This document shows, one piece after another, positions 43,597 to 51,631 of a DNA stretch of 64,000 nucleotides. A program made the position numbers and the translations under genes. A model generated the notes under the pieces. The model was not told the origin of the DNA and did not search any database. It worked only from the letters and a program-made list of their open reading frames with translations. Each line of letters opens with the position of its first letter. Within the stretch, counting starts at the first letter, position 1. This DNA comes from Pimelobacter simplex (GTDB lineage: Bacteria > Actinomycetota > Actinomycetes > Propionibacteriales > Nocardioidaceae): contig NZ_CP096276.1 of the NCBI RefSeq assembly GCF_024662235.1, positions 1,054,001 to 1,118,000 on the forward strand. The letters run 5' to 3'.

Positions 43597-45361
43597 CGGC
43601 GGCCAGGTCGCGCTGGTCGACCACCCGTCCCTCGGAGGACAGCGTGACCTCACCGGCCGGGGTGGTGCGCCCCGACGAGAGGTCCAGCGTCCACACGGTC
43701 AGCCCGACCGTCGTGGTCGCCGGTCCGCCGCGCCGAGCGGTGCAGGTGATGGTGAGCAGGGCCGGGTCCGGGTTGAGCACGAGCTCCCCGACGTCCCCGA
43801 GGACCACGCCGGCCGAGGAGCGGCAGACCCAGCCGTCCGGTGCGTGCCCGACGGCGACGACCTGGGCCTGGCGCAGCCGCAGCACGAGGCGCAACGGGCG
43901 CGGCCGGTCATCGCGCAGCCGGGTCGTCACCTCGACCCGCCACGGCTTGACCAGGGAACGCGGTCCGCTCAGCGCGCGGACCAGGGCGGTGGTGAGGCCG
44001 ACGCACGGCAGTGCGGAGCCCAGGTCGCCGTGGAACTCCGTCGGCGCGCCCGGTGCCAGGAGGTAGCCGGGCTCCGGGCTCGCCTCGACCGTCCAGTCGC
44101 CGGTGCGCCCGTCGCCCTCGGTCAGGGCGTAGCGCACGCCGGTCACGTGCGGGAGCACGAGCCGGCCGACAGCGTCGCAGGTACGCCCGACGGCGGCGAC
44201 CGGAGCGATCGGGCGGACGAGGGGCGCCGTGGGCGGGGTGCCGGTGGTGGGGCCGGTCGCCGTGGGCGGCGCCGTACCGAGGCCCGGCGAGGGCCGCAGG
44301 TCGGCGCCGCGGACCCGGCCCGGTCCCGCACCGGACGCGCCGGGGCCACCGGACCGGTCGGGTGCCGCGGGCGCCGGCGCCGTACCGGTCGCCGTGGTCG
44401 TGGGCGCGCGGGCGGCCGGGTCGTCGCGGTCCGGCAGCACGCCGGTCACCACGACCGCGGTGACGATCGCCGCCGCGGCGGTGGTCGCCGCGATGCCGGC
44501 CAGCGCCGCCGAGCCCGCGTGGGTCGTGCCGGCCAGGGCGCCGCCCGCCGCGCCGCCTCCGGCGGTGACGCCGGTCAGCCACGCGGGTGCGCCCCCGGCC
44601 ACCGGCAGGGCTCCGAGCAGGATCGCGGGCAGCACCACCGCGGCCAGGCGCCGGTTGGCCTGCTCGAGCTGGAGGGACACGGCGAGGCACTCGGCGCAGG
44701 TCTCGAGGTGCCGGTCGATGCGCCGCGCGCTCGACCGCGGGGCCTGGCCGCGGACGTAGCGGCCCAGCCGGGCCCGTACCCACGTGCACTCGGCCGTGGG
44801 TCCCTCGGCCGCCACGTGCTGGTCGAGGTACGCCGTGCGCAGGCCCTCCCGCGCGCGGTGGGCGAGCGAGGACACGGCCCGGGCGCGCAGCCCCAGCTCG
44901 CCGGCGAGGTCGCGCGGGCGCCGTCCCTCGACCTCGACGTGCCAGAGCACCTCCTGCCAGGCGGGCGGCAGGGTCGCGAAGGCCCGGGCCGCGATCTCGG
45001 CCTCGTCGTCGGGCACGGTCGTCACGGCGGGCTCGACCTCGTCGTCCAGCAGCCAGGGCTGGTCCGAGACCGGCAGCTCGCTCGTCCGGCGCCGGCGGTC
45101 GCGGTGGCAGTTGCGCAGGGTGACGTGGAGGTAGGCGCGGAAGCTCGTGGTCGGCCCCTGCCCGGCGCGCAGCCGGGTCAGCACCCGGGCGAAGGCCTCG
45201 GCGACCAGCTCGTCGGCGTCGTTCGGGCCGGCCAGGACCAGGGCCAGCCGGCGGGCGTCGTCGACGTGCTCGCGCCAGAGGAGGTCGAGCTCCTCCTCGC
45301 TCCAGCCGACGACCGGAGGGAACCCGTGGGACGGTCCGTCCGGCGTGACATCCCCAGACAT
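43592..45361 (-). CDS. ECF sigma factor fused to zinc-finger anti-sigma and membrane domains
   Basis: 589 residues in one chain. Sigma region 2 at about 20-90 (DADELVAEAFARVLTRL, FRAYLHVTLRNCHRD) and region 4 at about 125-180 (LPPAWQEVLWHVEVEGRRPRDLAGELG). A zinc motif H218-x3-C222-x2-C225 (HLETCAEC) follows, as in ZAS anti-sigma factors. Then hydrophobic segments at about 240-256 and 285-308, a Pro/Thr-rich stretch (310-390) and a beta-rich outer domain (390-589, four or more cysteines). ECF groups with fused anti-sigma parts (for example ECF52/53) are known. The sigma factor is presumably membrane-tethered until a surface signal or proteolysis frees it. Confidence 0.88.
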   Translation of the reverse strand: MSGDVTPDGPSHGFPPVVGWSEEELDLLWREHVDDARRLALVLAGPNDADELVAEAFARVLTRLRAGQGPTTSFRAYLHVTLRNCHRDRRRRTSELPVSDQPWLLDDEVEPAVTTVPDDEAEIAARAFATLPPAWQEVLWHVEVEGRRPRDLAGELGLRARAVSSLAHRAREGLRTAYLDQHVAAEGPTAECTWVRARLGRYVRGQAPRSSARRIDRHLETCAECLAVSLQLEQANRRLAAVVLPAILLGALPVAGGAPAWLTGVTAGGGAAGGALAGTTHAGSAALAGIAATTAAAAIVTAVVVTGVLPDRDDPAARAPTTTATGTAPAPAAPDRSGGPGASGAGPGRVRGADLRPSPGLGTAPPTATGPTTGTPPTAPLVRPIAPVAAVGRTCDAVGRLVLPHVTGVRYALTEGDGRTGDWTVEASPEPGYLLAPGAPTEFHGDLGSALPCVGLTTALVRALSGPRSLVKPWRVEVTTRLRDDRPRPLRLVLRLRQAQVVAVGHAPDGWVCRSSAGVVLGDVGELVLNPDPALLTITCTARRGGPATTTVGLTVWTLDLSSGRTTPAGEVTLSSEGRVVDQRDLAAG

Positions 45362-45503
45362 GCGTCACTCCTGTTTCCACGAACGCCGGGCGCATCGATC
45401 GCGCCGGCTCGGCGGGACGTGACGCCCCCCACATCCCCGCCGCCGAGATCGTAGCGGTTTCCTAGGCATTTCCGCGTGATGTTTCGACTGCTCGTGCGTC
45501 TGG

Positions 45504-45511
45504 TATATGAT
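45504..45511 (+). promoter_or_regulatory. -10-like TATATGAT in the divergent control region
   Basis: The 204-bp gap 45362-45565 separates the fused sigma gene (minus) and the XRE gene (plus). TATGAT (45506-45511) is a good -10 box for the plus strand, about 55 bp before ATG 45566. Upstream, TTTCC at 45458 and 45469 (11 bp apart) and TTTCG at 45482 could be half-sites for a regulator. No clear -35. Confidence 0.5.
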
Positions 45512-45565
45512 CGGAGTCTCGGGCCGGTTCCCCCACGAACCCCCCAACTCCAAGGCGGTCACGTC

Positions 45566-46531
45566 ATGCTTCGCCCGTCCAGCCCCACGCCCGCGCACCA
45601 CGCTCCGCCGGTGCTGCTCACGCATTACCAGCGTCGCGCAGCCCAGCCGATCGGCGCGGTCAAGGCAGGGATCGTCCGCGACGTGCTCGCCCGGCACGCC
45701 CAGGTGGGTGAGCACCACCAGGTGCTGTGGAGCCGGATGCTGGTCGTGCTGGAGCAGCGAGGGAGCGATGGCCGCTCGCTGGCCCTGTGCGCGGTGCTGG
45801 CCAACTTCGTCGCCCTCGTGGTGTTCGACGACCCCGACGACCTCGCCGCCGCGGCCCGGCTCGGCGAGCGACTCGACCCGGACCGGGTCGGCCGGCTCCA
45901 GCAGCGGGTCTCGCGGATGCTCGACGTCCGCGCCGACCTGCCCCTGACGACCGCCGTGGCCCGGCGCCTCCTCGCGCCCCTGCTCGAGCAGCGCGACCCG
46001 TCCGCCGAGGTCCCCGAGGGAGTGGCCGCGGACTGCGTCGAGCTCGGCCGCGAGCTGCTCTTCCAGACCATCGACGTCGTCCCGAGCACGGTGGCCGTCG
46101 ACGAGGTGATCCCCGTCGACTCCGCCGACGAGCTCGTCCGGATGCTCGACCACGGCTCCGTGGTCGAGTGGCGCCGGCACCTCCAGCGCCTCGCCACCAG
46201 CCCGTGGGGTCCCTACGCCGAGAGCATCGCCGAGCTCGCCGCCGTCGCCGGACGTCCGGCCATCGGCACCGTCCTGGCCTGGTGCCGGGCCTGGGGGCAC
46301 GAGCGCGAGCGCGAGCAGATCGCGCGCCACGTGCAGCACCTCGTCGCGGTCAGCGGCGCGTCCCAGCGCCAGTTCGCCGCGCGGATCGGCACCTCGCCCT
46401 CCCGGCTCTCGAGCTACATCCGGGGGTCGGTGACGCCCTCGGCCGCGCTCTTCCTGCGGATCCAGCGGGCCTCCCGGGCGCTCGAGGCGATGACCGGCGC
46501 CGAGCCGGAGAGCTCCTCGCGCGGCGCCTGA
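45566..46531 (+). CDS. XRE-family regulator with unknown N-terminal domain (copy 2)
   Basis: 321 residues. A helical N-terminal part (QRRAAQPIGAVKAGIVRDVLARHAQ, LALCAVLANFVALVVFDDPDDLAAA) is joined to the same C-terminal module as the protein at 41651: VEWRRHLQRLATSPWGPYAESIAEL, then helix-turn-helix ASQRQFAARIGTSPSRLSSY and VTPSAALFLRIQRASRA. The linker resembles the copy-1 segment VWRALVAATVDDPWTGSAERHLEL. ATG 45566 is preferred; the frame is open to 45476. It diverges from the fused sigma gene and may control it. No effector domain recognised. Confidence 0.75.
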   Translation: MLRPSSPTPAHHAPPVLLTHYQRRAAQPIGAVKAGIVRDVLARHAQVGEHHQVLWSRMLVVLEQRGSDGRSLALCAVLANFVALVVFDDPDDLAAAARLGERLDPDRVGRLQQRVSRMLDVRADLPLTTAVARRLLAPLLEQRDPSAEVPEGVAADCVELGRELLFQTIDVVPSTVAVDEVIPVDSADELVRMLDHGSVVEWRRHLQRLATSPWGPYAESIAELAAVAGRPAIGTVLAWCRAWGHEREREQIARHVQHLVAVSGASQRQFAARIGTSPSRLSSYIRGSVTPSAALFLRIQRASRALEAMTGAEPESSSRGA

Positions 46532-46543
46532 GCCGAGCGCACG

Positions 46544-47770
46544 TCAGCGGGCGATCACGTACGGCGCCTCGCGCGGCTGCCCCGCGCCGGAGCCGTCGAT
46601 CGGGCCCTCGATGATCTCGAGGTGACCGTCGAGGTCCCCGCGGAGCAGCAGCCAGCGGCCCTCGTGCAGGGCGGTGACCAGGAAGTGGCGGGCGTCCTCC
46701 CAGGCGACCGGCTCGAGGGCGCTGGTGTCGTGGTCACCGTTGGCGACGATCCTCGCGGCCAGCTCGCCGGTGCGGGCATCGCGGATCTCGATCTCCGCGG
46801 GCTCGCCGGCGCCCTGCGACGCCTGCTCCGCGGTGAGGGCGCTGTCGGGGGAGAAGCCGGACGGGTCGCCCTGGCAGCGGTGCAGCTCCTGGTCCGCGCC
46901 CAGGTCCCACATCGTGGCGCAGGCGGTCCCGCCCGGTCCTGGGCCGCGGATCCCGGCCGCCAGGTCGCCGTCCGGGGCCACGGCGAGGAGCGTCAGGAAG
47001 CCACCGACGAACGGCTCGCTGCCCGCACGGGAGTAGGTCAGGGGACCGCGGTCCGGGTCGTTGACCACCACCCGGCAGTCGCCGTCCGGGCCGGCGCAGG
47101 TCCGTGAGCCGAAGACGGCCACGGCGCCGCCGGTCGGGCTGACCCGGCCGGTGCCGGCGAGCGTCTGCTCGCCGTCGCGATCCCACACCTGGACCTTGCC
47201 GTCGGGCGTGGTCCAGGCGGCGACCGTCTTGTCCGGCGAGGTCACCACCGAGGCCTGGCCGACGGGGGTGATGAGGCGGGTGCTGGCCACCGCGCCGTCC
47301 GGGCCGATCTCGTCGAGGCTGCTGCCGGCGGTGTCGGCGTCCGTCCCGCGGCGTACGGCGAGGTAGGTCTCGCCGCCGACGACGTCGAGCTCCCGGTAGT
47401 CGTGCTCGAGCGCGACCGTCGACCCGTCGAGGCGATGCAGCGTGCGCCCCTCGATCCACCCCGTGGTGGGCGGCGCACCTCCGGGCCGGGCCCGCTCGAT
47501 GCGCATGTCGCGCGGATCCTGCTGCACGGCGTGCACGTTGACCGACGGGCTCTGCGTCGCCGGCCCCGGCGGGGGCGCGGAGTCGGGAGTGCCGCCGGCG
47601 AGCAGCGAGACCGGCAGGACGACGGCCACCACCGCCGCGCCGGCCACGACCGCGGCAGCGGTACGCCGGCGCCGCTGGATGCGCTGCGCCCGCCGCTGCA
47701 CGTCGGGCAGGGTGAGCACGGGCCCGGCCGCGCGGTCGGCGTGCGTGGTCATGACGTCTTCGAGGTTCAT
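46544..47770 (-). CDS. Single-pass membrane protein paired with SigE-family sigma factor
   Basis: 408 residues. A basic cytosolic N-terminus of about 35 residues (VQRRAQRIQRRRRT) precedes one membrane helix (about 37-58), then a long outer domain with repeated short strands (SPDKTVAAWTTPDGKVQVWDRDG, LAVAPDGDLAAGIRG) suggesting a beta-propeller of the TolB/WD-like kind. Cysteine pairs (CAGPDGDC) occur. ATG 47770 overlaps the sigma stop (ATGA). Proteins in this position in actinobacteria often act as membrane partners of SigE-family sigma factors; direct anti-sigma activity is unproven as no ASD fold is obvious. Confidence 0.78.
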   Translation of the reverse strand: MNLEDVMTTHADRAAGPVLTLPDVQRRAQRIQRRRRTAAAVVAGAAVVAVVLPVSLLAGGTPDSAPPPGPATQSPSVNVHAVQQDPRDMRIERARPGGAPPTTGWIEGRTLHRLDGSTVALEHDYRELDVVGGETYLAVRRGTDADTAGSSLDEIGPDGAVASTRLITPVGQASVVTSPDKTVAAWTTPDGKVQVWDRDGEQTLAGTGRVSPTGGAVAVFGSRTCAGPDGDCRVVVNDPDRGPLTYSRAGSEPFVGGFLTLLAVAPDGDLAAGIRGPGPGGTACATMWDLGADQELHRCQGDPSGFSPDSALTAEQASQGAGEPAEIEIRDARTGELAARIVANGDHDTSALEPVAWEDARHFLVTALHEGRWLLLRGDLDGHLEIIEGPIDGSGAGQPREAPYVIAR

Positions 47771-48276
47771 CGGTTCATCTCCAGACCAAGGGCGGGAACG
47801 CGTTGCCGCAGGGTGGTCAGCGCGCGGCTGGCCTGCGACTTCACGGTGCCGGTGGCGACCCCGAGCGCCTCGGCGATCTCTGCTTCACTCAGCTGCTCGT
47901 AGTAGCGCAGCACCAGCACGCAGCGCTGGCGCGGCGGTAGCGTGGCGAGGAGCCGCCACACCGCGGCCGCCGACCCCTCGTCGTGGTCGTCGTGGTGCTC
48001 CAGCCAGTCGGGCACCTCGTCGCTGGTCACCTCGCGCCGGCGCCAGGCCCGGCGCCACAGCGAGTTGTTCTCGTTGACCAGGATCCGGCGGGCGTACGCG
48101 TCGACGGCCTCATGCCGATCGATGCGGTCCCAGGCGAGGTAGACCTTGGCGAGGGTGGTCGCCACGAGGTCCTCGGCCGTGTGGTGGTCACCGGCCAGCA
48201 GGTAGGCGGTGCGTTGCAGTGAGGCCTGGCGCGCGCCCATCCACGCGGCGAAGGCGTCGTCCCGCTGCTGCGGCAT
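47767..48276 (-). CDS. SigE-family ECF sigma factor
   Basis: 169-residue ECF sigma factor of the actinobacterial SigE/SigK-like family. Region 2: FAAWMGARQASLQRTAYLLAGDHHTAEDLVATTLAKVYLAW and the typical YARRILVNENNSLWRR; region 4: LPPRQRCVLVLRYYEQLSEAEIAEALG with GTVKSQASRALTTLR. Start ATG 48276 has GGGAAGGGAC upstream. Co-translated with the membrane protein that follows. Its regulon cannot be inferred here. Confidence 0.92.
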   Translation of the reverse strand: MPQQRDDAFAAWMGARQASLQRTAYLLAGDHHTAEDLVATTLAKVYLAWDRIDRHEAVDAYARRILVNENNSLWRRAWRRREVTSDEVPDWLEHHDDHDEGSAAAVWRLLATLPPRQRCVLVLRYYEQLSEAEIAEALGVATGTVKSQASRALTTLRQRVPALGLEMNR

Positions 48277-48400
48277 GGCCCGTCCCTTCCCGGATCACCG
48301 GTGCTGGCGTGTCGGGCACCCGACGGTGCCCTCCACCCCTAGACGCGATCGGGGAGAGGTTGGTTGCAGCGATCTCGGCGGTCCCTGCCCCAGGAACGCA

Positions 48401-48431
48401 GAACCCCCGCACCGTGGTCGGTCGGGGGTTC
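48401..48431 (-). terminator. Hairpin downstream of bL37 gene
   Basis: GAACCCCCG (48401-48409) and CGGGGGTTC (48423-48431) form a 9-bp stem with a 13-nt loop, 21 bp beyond the bL37 stop on the minus strand. No long U-tract follows. It separates bL37 from the SigE-family gene downstream. Confidence 0.65.
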
Positions 48432-48451
48432 AGCGGATGATGCGCAACAGC

Positions 48452-48526
48452 TCAGCTGTTGGGGCGCTTGCCGTGGTTCGCGCCCTTCTTGCGGCGCGCG
48501 CGGCGCTTGCGGCCGGTCTTGCCCAT
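48452..48526 (-). CDS. Ribosomal protein bL37 (24 residues)
   Basis: A 24-residue, Lys/Arg-rich peptide starting MGKTGRKRRARRKKG and ending ANHGKRPNS, the conserved C-terminus of the actinobacterial 50S protein bL37 seen in mycobacterial ribosome structures. A strong AGGAGG lies 6 nt before ATG 48526, and a hairpin follows its stop. It is too short for usual gene calling and easily missed. Confidence 0.9.
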   Translation of the reverse strand: MGKTGRKRRARRKKGANHGKRPNS

Positions 48527-48573
48527 GGTTCCTCCTGAAGTCGAGAATCGAGCCATTCTCTCAGTCCGGGCGC

Positions 48574-48942
48574 TCAGCCCGAAATCCGGGTCAGGAAGCG
48601 CTCCGCGTCGACGATGACGCGGGTGACCTCGCCCGAGCCCACGAGCTTGCCCGGCTGCCCGTCCGCGGTGAGGTTGCGGGCCGCCACGGCGAAGCGGCGC
48701 AGCCGGCCGTCGGCGTACACCTCGCGGGCGGTGACCTCGACGCTCCCGCCGACCGCGGTGGCGGCCAGGTGCTCCAGCTCGATCCGGGTGCCGACGCTGG
48801 TCTCGCCGGGGCCGAGGGCGTCCTCGACGGCGGCGCAGGTCGCCGCCTCGCACCAGGCGAGCAGGCGCGGCGTCCCGAGCACGGGCAGGCTGCCGGAGCC
48901 GACCGCGAGCGCGGTGTCGGCCTCGGTCACGGTGAACCGCAC
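48574..48942 (-). CDS. Hotdog-fold thioesterase (FlK-like)
   Basis: 122 residues of the thioesterase superfamily. The pattern VGSGSLPVLGTPRLLAWCEAATCAAVEDAL and SVGTRIELEHLAATAVGGSVEV matches fluoroacetyl-CoA thioesterase FlK and its many housekeeping relatives, with Glu in the long helix and His in LEHLAAT as likely catalytic residues. It starts 5 bp after the TPP enzyme stop, so they form one transcript. Probably hydrolyses an acyl-CoA; the fluoroacetyl role is not implied. Confidence 0.82.
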   Translation of the reverse strand: MRFTVTEADTALAVGSGSLPVLGTPRLLAWCEAATCAAVEDALGPGETSVGTRIELEHLAATAVGGSVEVTAREVYADGRLRRFAVAARNLTADGQPGKLVGSGEVTRVIVDAERFLTRISG

Positions 48943-48947
48943 GGCGC

Positions 48948-50609
48948 TCAGATCCCGAAGGTCGCGCGCGGGTAGGCCGCGTCGACGTCGGTGATCACGT
49001 TGACCAGGTACGGCGCGTTCGCGGCGAACGCCCGGTCCAGCGCCGGTCCGATCTGGCGCGGGTCGGTGACCGTCTCGCCGGCGCCGCCGAGCGCGCGCAC
49101 CACGTCGTCGTACGCCGTGCGGGGCGCGAGGTCCGCGGCGACGTCGTAGCCGTAGAGCATCTGCATGGGCCCCTTCTCCAGCCCCCAGGCGGAGTTGTTG
49201 CCCATCACCATCACGACCGGCAGGTCGTGGCGCACGAGCGTGTCGACGTCCATCAGCGAGAAGCCGGCCGCGCCGTCGCCCAGCAGCAGCACCACCTGGG
49301 ACGAGGGCCGCGCGATGCGCGCGGCGATGGCGGCGCCGAGCCCGGCGCCCAGGCAGCCGTAGGGGCCCGGGTCGAGCCAGCAGCCGGGTCGCTTCGGCTC
49401 CACGAACTTGCCGGCGAAGGAGACGAAGTCGCCGCCGTCGCCGATCACCACCGCGTCGTCGGCGAGCCGCGGGACGAGCTCGCCGTAGATCCGCGCCGGG
49501 TGCACCGGGTCGGCCTCGGCGCCGAGCAGCTCGGCGTCGCGCGCGGCGGCCGCCGCGACCGTGTCCTGGAGCAGGGTGAGCCAGGTCGAGCGGTCCGGCT
49601 GGGCCGCACCCGCGAGCGCGGTGAGCAGCCCGTCGAGGACGGCGCTCAGGTCACCGCTGACCGAGGCGGCGAGGTCGGCGTGCCCGGAGAGCTGGCCGGG
49701 GGAGTCCGCGATGTGCACGACGGCCGCGGTCGCGCCGCCGTCCTTGCCGCCGAAGACGCCGTACCCGAGCCGGAAGTCGAGGGGCGTCCCGACCACCACG
49801 ACCAGGTCGGCCCCGTTGAGCGCGGCACCGCGCGCCTTGGTGACCAGCAGCGGGTGCCCGCCGGGGACCACACCGCGGCCCATGCCGTTGGTGATCGCGG
49901 GCAGCCGCATCTCCTCGACCAGCCGCAGCGCAGCCTCCTCGGCCCGGTCGGCCCACACGTCCGTGCCCAGGATCAGCACCGGCCGCTCGGCCTGGGCGAT
50001 GAGACCCGCGATCCGCGCGACGGCGTCGCTGTCGGGCTCGGCCCCGCGGTAGGCGCCGAGCACCGGGACCGGCCCGGAGCCGACGTTGAAGAACTCGTCC
50101 ATCGGCACGTCGACGTACGCCGGCCCGCGGTGCGAGCTGCGCGCCTGGGTGAACGCCGTGTCGAACCCGGCCGCGACGTCATCGGCGCTCATCAGCGTCG
50201 TGGCGTGCTTGGTGACCGGCCCGACGATCGGCAGGTGGTCGATCTCCTGGAGCGCGCCGGTGCCCCAGCGGTTGTTCGGCGCGCGCCCGCCCACGACCAC
50301 CATGGGCGAGCCGGCGAACGTCGCCTGGGCCATCGCGCTGACGCCGTTGGTCACCCCGGGCCCGGCGGTCAGCACCGCCAGCCCGGGCACCCGGGTCAGC
50401 TTGCCGGTCGCCTCGGCGGCGAACGCCGCCGTCTGCTCGTGGCGTACGTCGAGCAGCCGGACGGGTGGGTCGGACTTGACCGCGCCGTCGTACATCGGGA
50501 AGACGTGGGCGCCCGAGAGGGTGAACATCGTCTCGACGCCGTGGGCCTGGGCGACCGCCACGGCGATCTCGCCCGCGTGGCCGGTCAGGGATTCCGGGGG
50601 AGTGGTCAC
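48948..50609 (-). CDS. Thiamine-diphosphate enzyme, acetolactate-synthase-like (IlvG-type)
   Basis: 553 residues with the three-domain layout of acetohydroxyacid synthases. The N-domain holds the catalytic Glu in LLDVRHEQTAAFAAEA; the middle domain begins near 190; the C-domain holds the TPP motif LLGDGAAGFSLMDVDTLVRH to VMGNNSAWG (GDG...NN). It is close to mycobacterial IlvG, whose activity is weak or uncertain. GTG 50609 follows TAGGGT by 6 nt (leaderless). The linked thioesterase favours a CoA-related reaction such as a 2-hydroxyacyl- or oxalyl-CoA lyase type; acetolactate synthesis remains possible. Confidence 0.85.
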   Translation of the reverse strand: MTTPPESLTGHAGEIAVAVAQAHGVETMFTLSGAHVFPMYDGAVKSDPPVRLLDVRHEQTAAFAAEATGKLTRVPGLAVLTAGPGVTNGVSAMAQATFAGSPMVVVGGRAPNNRWGTGALQEIDHLPIVGPVTKHATTLMSADDVAAGFDTAFTQARSSHRGPAYVDVPMDEFFNVGSGPVPVLGAYRGAEPDSDAVARIAGLIAQAERPVLILGTDVWADRAEEAALRLVEEMRLPAITNGMGRGVVPGGHPLLVTKARGAALNGADLVVVVGTPLDFRLGYGVFGGKDGGATAAVVHIADSPGQLSGHADLAASVSGDLSAVLDGLLTALAGAAQPDRSTWLTLLQDTVAAAAARDAELLGAEADPVHPARIYGELVPRLADDAVVIGDGGDFVSFAGKFVEPKRPGCWLDPGPYGCLGAGLGAAIAARIARPSSQVVLLLGDGAAGFSLMDVDTLVRHDLPVVMVMGNNSAWGLEKGPMQMLYGYDVAADLAPRTAYDDVVRALGGAGETVTDPRQIGPALDRAFAANAPYLVNVITDVDAAYPRATFGI

Positions 50610-50615
50610 CTGGGC

Positions 50616-50621
50616 ACCCTA
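50616..50621 (-). promoter_or_regulatory. -10 box for leaderless TPP enzyme transcript
   Basis: TAGGGT on the minus strand, then 6 nt, then GTG 50609. Nearly identical to the hisN promoter (TAGGGTGCCC in both). Confidence 0.6.
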
Positions 50622-50640
50622 GCCAGCGAACGGGTGAGGG

Positions 50641-51498
50641 TCAGCGGATGTCGTCGAGGAAGTACGGGTGCACCCGGCGCAGCGACGCGACCAGCGCGAG
50701 CAGCAGGTCCGGGCGGACCCCCGGGTGGCGCGGCGAGATCGAGAGCTGGAGGTAGATCGCGCGCAGCACCGCCTGGGCGTTGCCGGTGGCCCGGTAGGGG
50801 TCGCGGCCCGCGCGCGGCTTGGCCCGGGCGCCGCGCTCGAGGCGGACGATCCAGGGCTCCAGGACCGAGAGCGGGACCCGGTCGCGGCGCAGCACCTCGA
50901 GGACGGCGTGCGCGATCCGGTCGGGCTCGCCGTGCACGAGCGGCGGGGTGTCCGGGCTGAGCACCCGGTCGGCGATCACGTCGAGGAGCACGGTCAGCTC
51001 GGTCATCCCGAAGTGCCGGGAGCGGGCCAGCGCGGCGAGCGCGTCGGCACCGTGGGCCGCGGAGTGGGCCCAGCCCTTGCCGGGCACGAAGCCGCGCAGG
51101 TCGCGCTCGCGGACGTACCAGGCCGCGATCCGGTCACCCCAGTGCAGCACCCGGCTCGGGGGGAGCCGGCGGATCCGGGAGTCGCGCTCGATGCACTCGG
51201 CCAGGAGCAGCACCGAGAAGCTGCGCCGGAAGACGGTGTCGGTGTCCCGCTCGCCCAGGCCGGTGTTGAGCCCGGCGCACATCCCGTCGCCGAGGCCGGC
51301 CAGCAGGTCGTCGTAGACGCCGTGCTCGATCCAGGTCGCCAGGAACGAGTAGGCCAGGCCGTCGCGGACCTGCGGGTCCGGATCGCCCAGCATCTGGGTC
51401 AGCTGGGCGGTGAGGTCGCTCAAGGAATGGTCGGACGGCGGGCGTCGCTGCCCGTCGCGGAGGGCCTGCTGGAGGCGCGCCCAATCCACCGACACCAT
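50641..51498 (-). CDS. DUF2785-type protein
   Basis: 285 residues, all helical. The central GKGWAHSAAHGADALAALA block is the hallmark of the DUF2785 family, which resembles helical-toroid or HEAT-like folds; LNTGLGERDTDTVFRRSFSVLLLAECI is also typical. No known activity. ATG 51498 gives MVSVDWARLQQAL; an upstream GTG at 51513 is possible but its ribosome site would touch the codon. The gene diverges from pdtaS, with a 133-bp gap that holds the pdtaS promoter. Confidence 0.8.
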   Translation of the reverse strand: MVSVDWARLQQALRDGQRRPPSDHSLSDLTAQLTQMLGDPDPQVRDGLAYSFLATWIEHGVYDDLLAGLGDGMCAGLNTGLGERDTDTVFRRSFSVLLLAECIERDSRIRRLPPSRVLHWGDRIAAWYVRERDLRGFVPGKGWAHSAAHGADALAALARSRHFGMTELTVLLDVIADRVLSPDTPPLVHGEPDRIAHAVLEVLRRDRVPLSVLEPWIVRLERGARAKPRAGRDPYRATGNAQAVLRAIYLQLSISPRHPGVRPDLLLALVASLRRVHPYFLDDIR

Positions 51499-51619
51499 CA
51501 CCAACCCACACACCCTCCGGACACTGCCGAAATCGTCGAGACCTGATCCCCCGGGCCCATCCTGCCAAACGAGGTGAAGTCCTCCCCAGTCGGGGACGTC
51601 TCCACGGGGTGAGATGGCC

Positions 51620-51625
51620 TAGGTT
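51620..51625 (+). promoter_or_regulatory. -10 box for leaderless pdtaS transcript
   Basis: TAGGTT, then 6 nt, then GTG 51632. No Shine-Dalgarno sequence is present. Confidence 0.6.
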
Positions 51626-51631
51626 GGCGCC

